Shown here in pieces: positions 5,603 to 5,796 of a DNA stretch of 5,796 nucleotides. The stretch covers positions 1 to 5,796 of the forward strand of contig JAKVCF010000135.1 of assembly GCA_022447335.1 (NCBI GenBank), written 5' to 3'. Numbering within the stretch: the stretch's first letter is position 1; the number at the start of each line of letters is the position of its first letter. Source of the stretch: Planctomycetota bacterium. Lineage in GTDB: Bacteria; Planctomycetota; UBA1135. The translations under genes and the position numbers were made by a program. The notes under the pieces were generated by a model that was not told the origin of the DNA, made no database searches, and saw only the letters and a list, made by a program, of their open reading frames with translations.

Positions 5603-5796
5603 ATGGCCGAGCCAGATCGCGCAAACCTGCATGAGCTGTTGCAAGAAGTGCGGCGGATTCAGCTGCAGGCTGAGGCTTTGGCTGCGGATCAACTTGCGGG
5701 TGGCTATCGTTCGTCTTTTCAAGGGGCGGGTATCGAGTTCGACGAAGTGCGAGAGTACGTGCCGGGTGATGATCCGCGCAGTATTGACTGGAATGT
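5603..5796 (+). CDS. DUF58 domain protein, N-terminal part (3' end outside window)
   Basis: The frame is open from ATG 5603 to the right edge and gives 64 complete codons. After a short helical N-terminus (HELLQEVRRIQLQAEAL, residues 10-26) comes the hallmark DUF58 start: GGYRSSFQGAGIEFDEVREY (33-52) followed by VPGDDPRSIDWN (53-64). Most of the domain lies outside the window. DUF58 proteins regularly sit next to MoxR ATPases and ahead of VWA-domain membrane proteins in Bat-type operons; their own biochemical role is poorly defined. The visible N-terminus has no membrane segment, so this looks like the soluble form. An alternative start is TTG 5594, in frame and overlapping the MoxR stop (TTGA), which would add three residues. 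Neither start has a good Shine-Dalgarno, which fits translational coupling to the MoxR gene. Confidence 0.94.
   Translation, partial: MAEPDRANLHELLQEVRRIQLQAEALAADQLAGGYRSSFQGAGIEFDEVREYVPGDDPRSIDWN

Noticed and set aside
1..5796. Search for tRNA, rRNA, insertion sequence, integrase, CRISPR or toxin-antitoxin signatures
   Set aside because: None was seen: no regularly spaced repeats, no transposase or integrase motifs, and no cloverleaf-like segment in the two gaps.

Overview
The window is about 5.8 kb of GC-rich, densely coding bacterial DNA carrying six protein genes, two of them cut by the window edges. I see no RNA gene, mobile element, CRISPR array or long repeat. The mix of families (DUF3500, a DUF1080 lipoprotein, a secreted thioredoxin-like/TPR protein, and a MoxR-DUF58 operon start) suggests a Gram-negative environmental heterotroph. 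Planctomycetota or a neighbouring phylum fits best, but this is inferred from gene content and no marker gene is present to prove it.

Left part (1-2102). The C-terminal part of a DUF3500 gene runs rightward and ends at 524. It meets a leftward ATP-grasp enzyme gene tail to tail, and the two stop codons share bases. The ATP-grasp gene most likely starts at a TTG at 1411, four bases after the stop of a DUF1080 lipoprotein gene (1416-2102), so these two leftward genes probably share a transcript.

Middle (2103-4531). A 197-base gap upstream of the DUF1080 gene holds two perfect inverted repeats and a strong Shine-Dalgarno sequence that fits an out-of-frame ATG better than the obvious DUF1080 start. 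To its right, also leftward, is a 743-codon gene for an exported protein. It has an N-terminal thioredoxin-like domain without a CxxC site and a long helical, TPR-like C-terminal region.

Right part (4532-5796). An 82-base divergent gap separates the 743-codon gene from a rightward MoxR-family AAA+ ATPase gene. A DUF58 gene follows 5 bases later and is cut by the window end. MoxR plus DUF58 is the usual start of a 'Bat'-type operon, in which VWA-domain membrane proteins commonly follow.

The leftward genes look like an envelope/periplasm-directed group (lipoprotein, exported thioredoxin-like protein) with one cytosolic ligase-like enzyme. Their shared purpose cannot be read from the sequence. 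Nothing here is clearly a new system; the points most worth a second look are the structured leader of the DUF1080 gene with its start ambiguity, and the CxxC-less exported thioredoxin-like protein.
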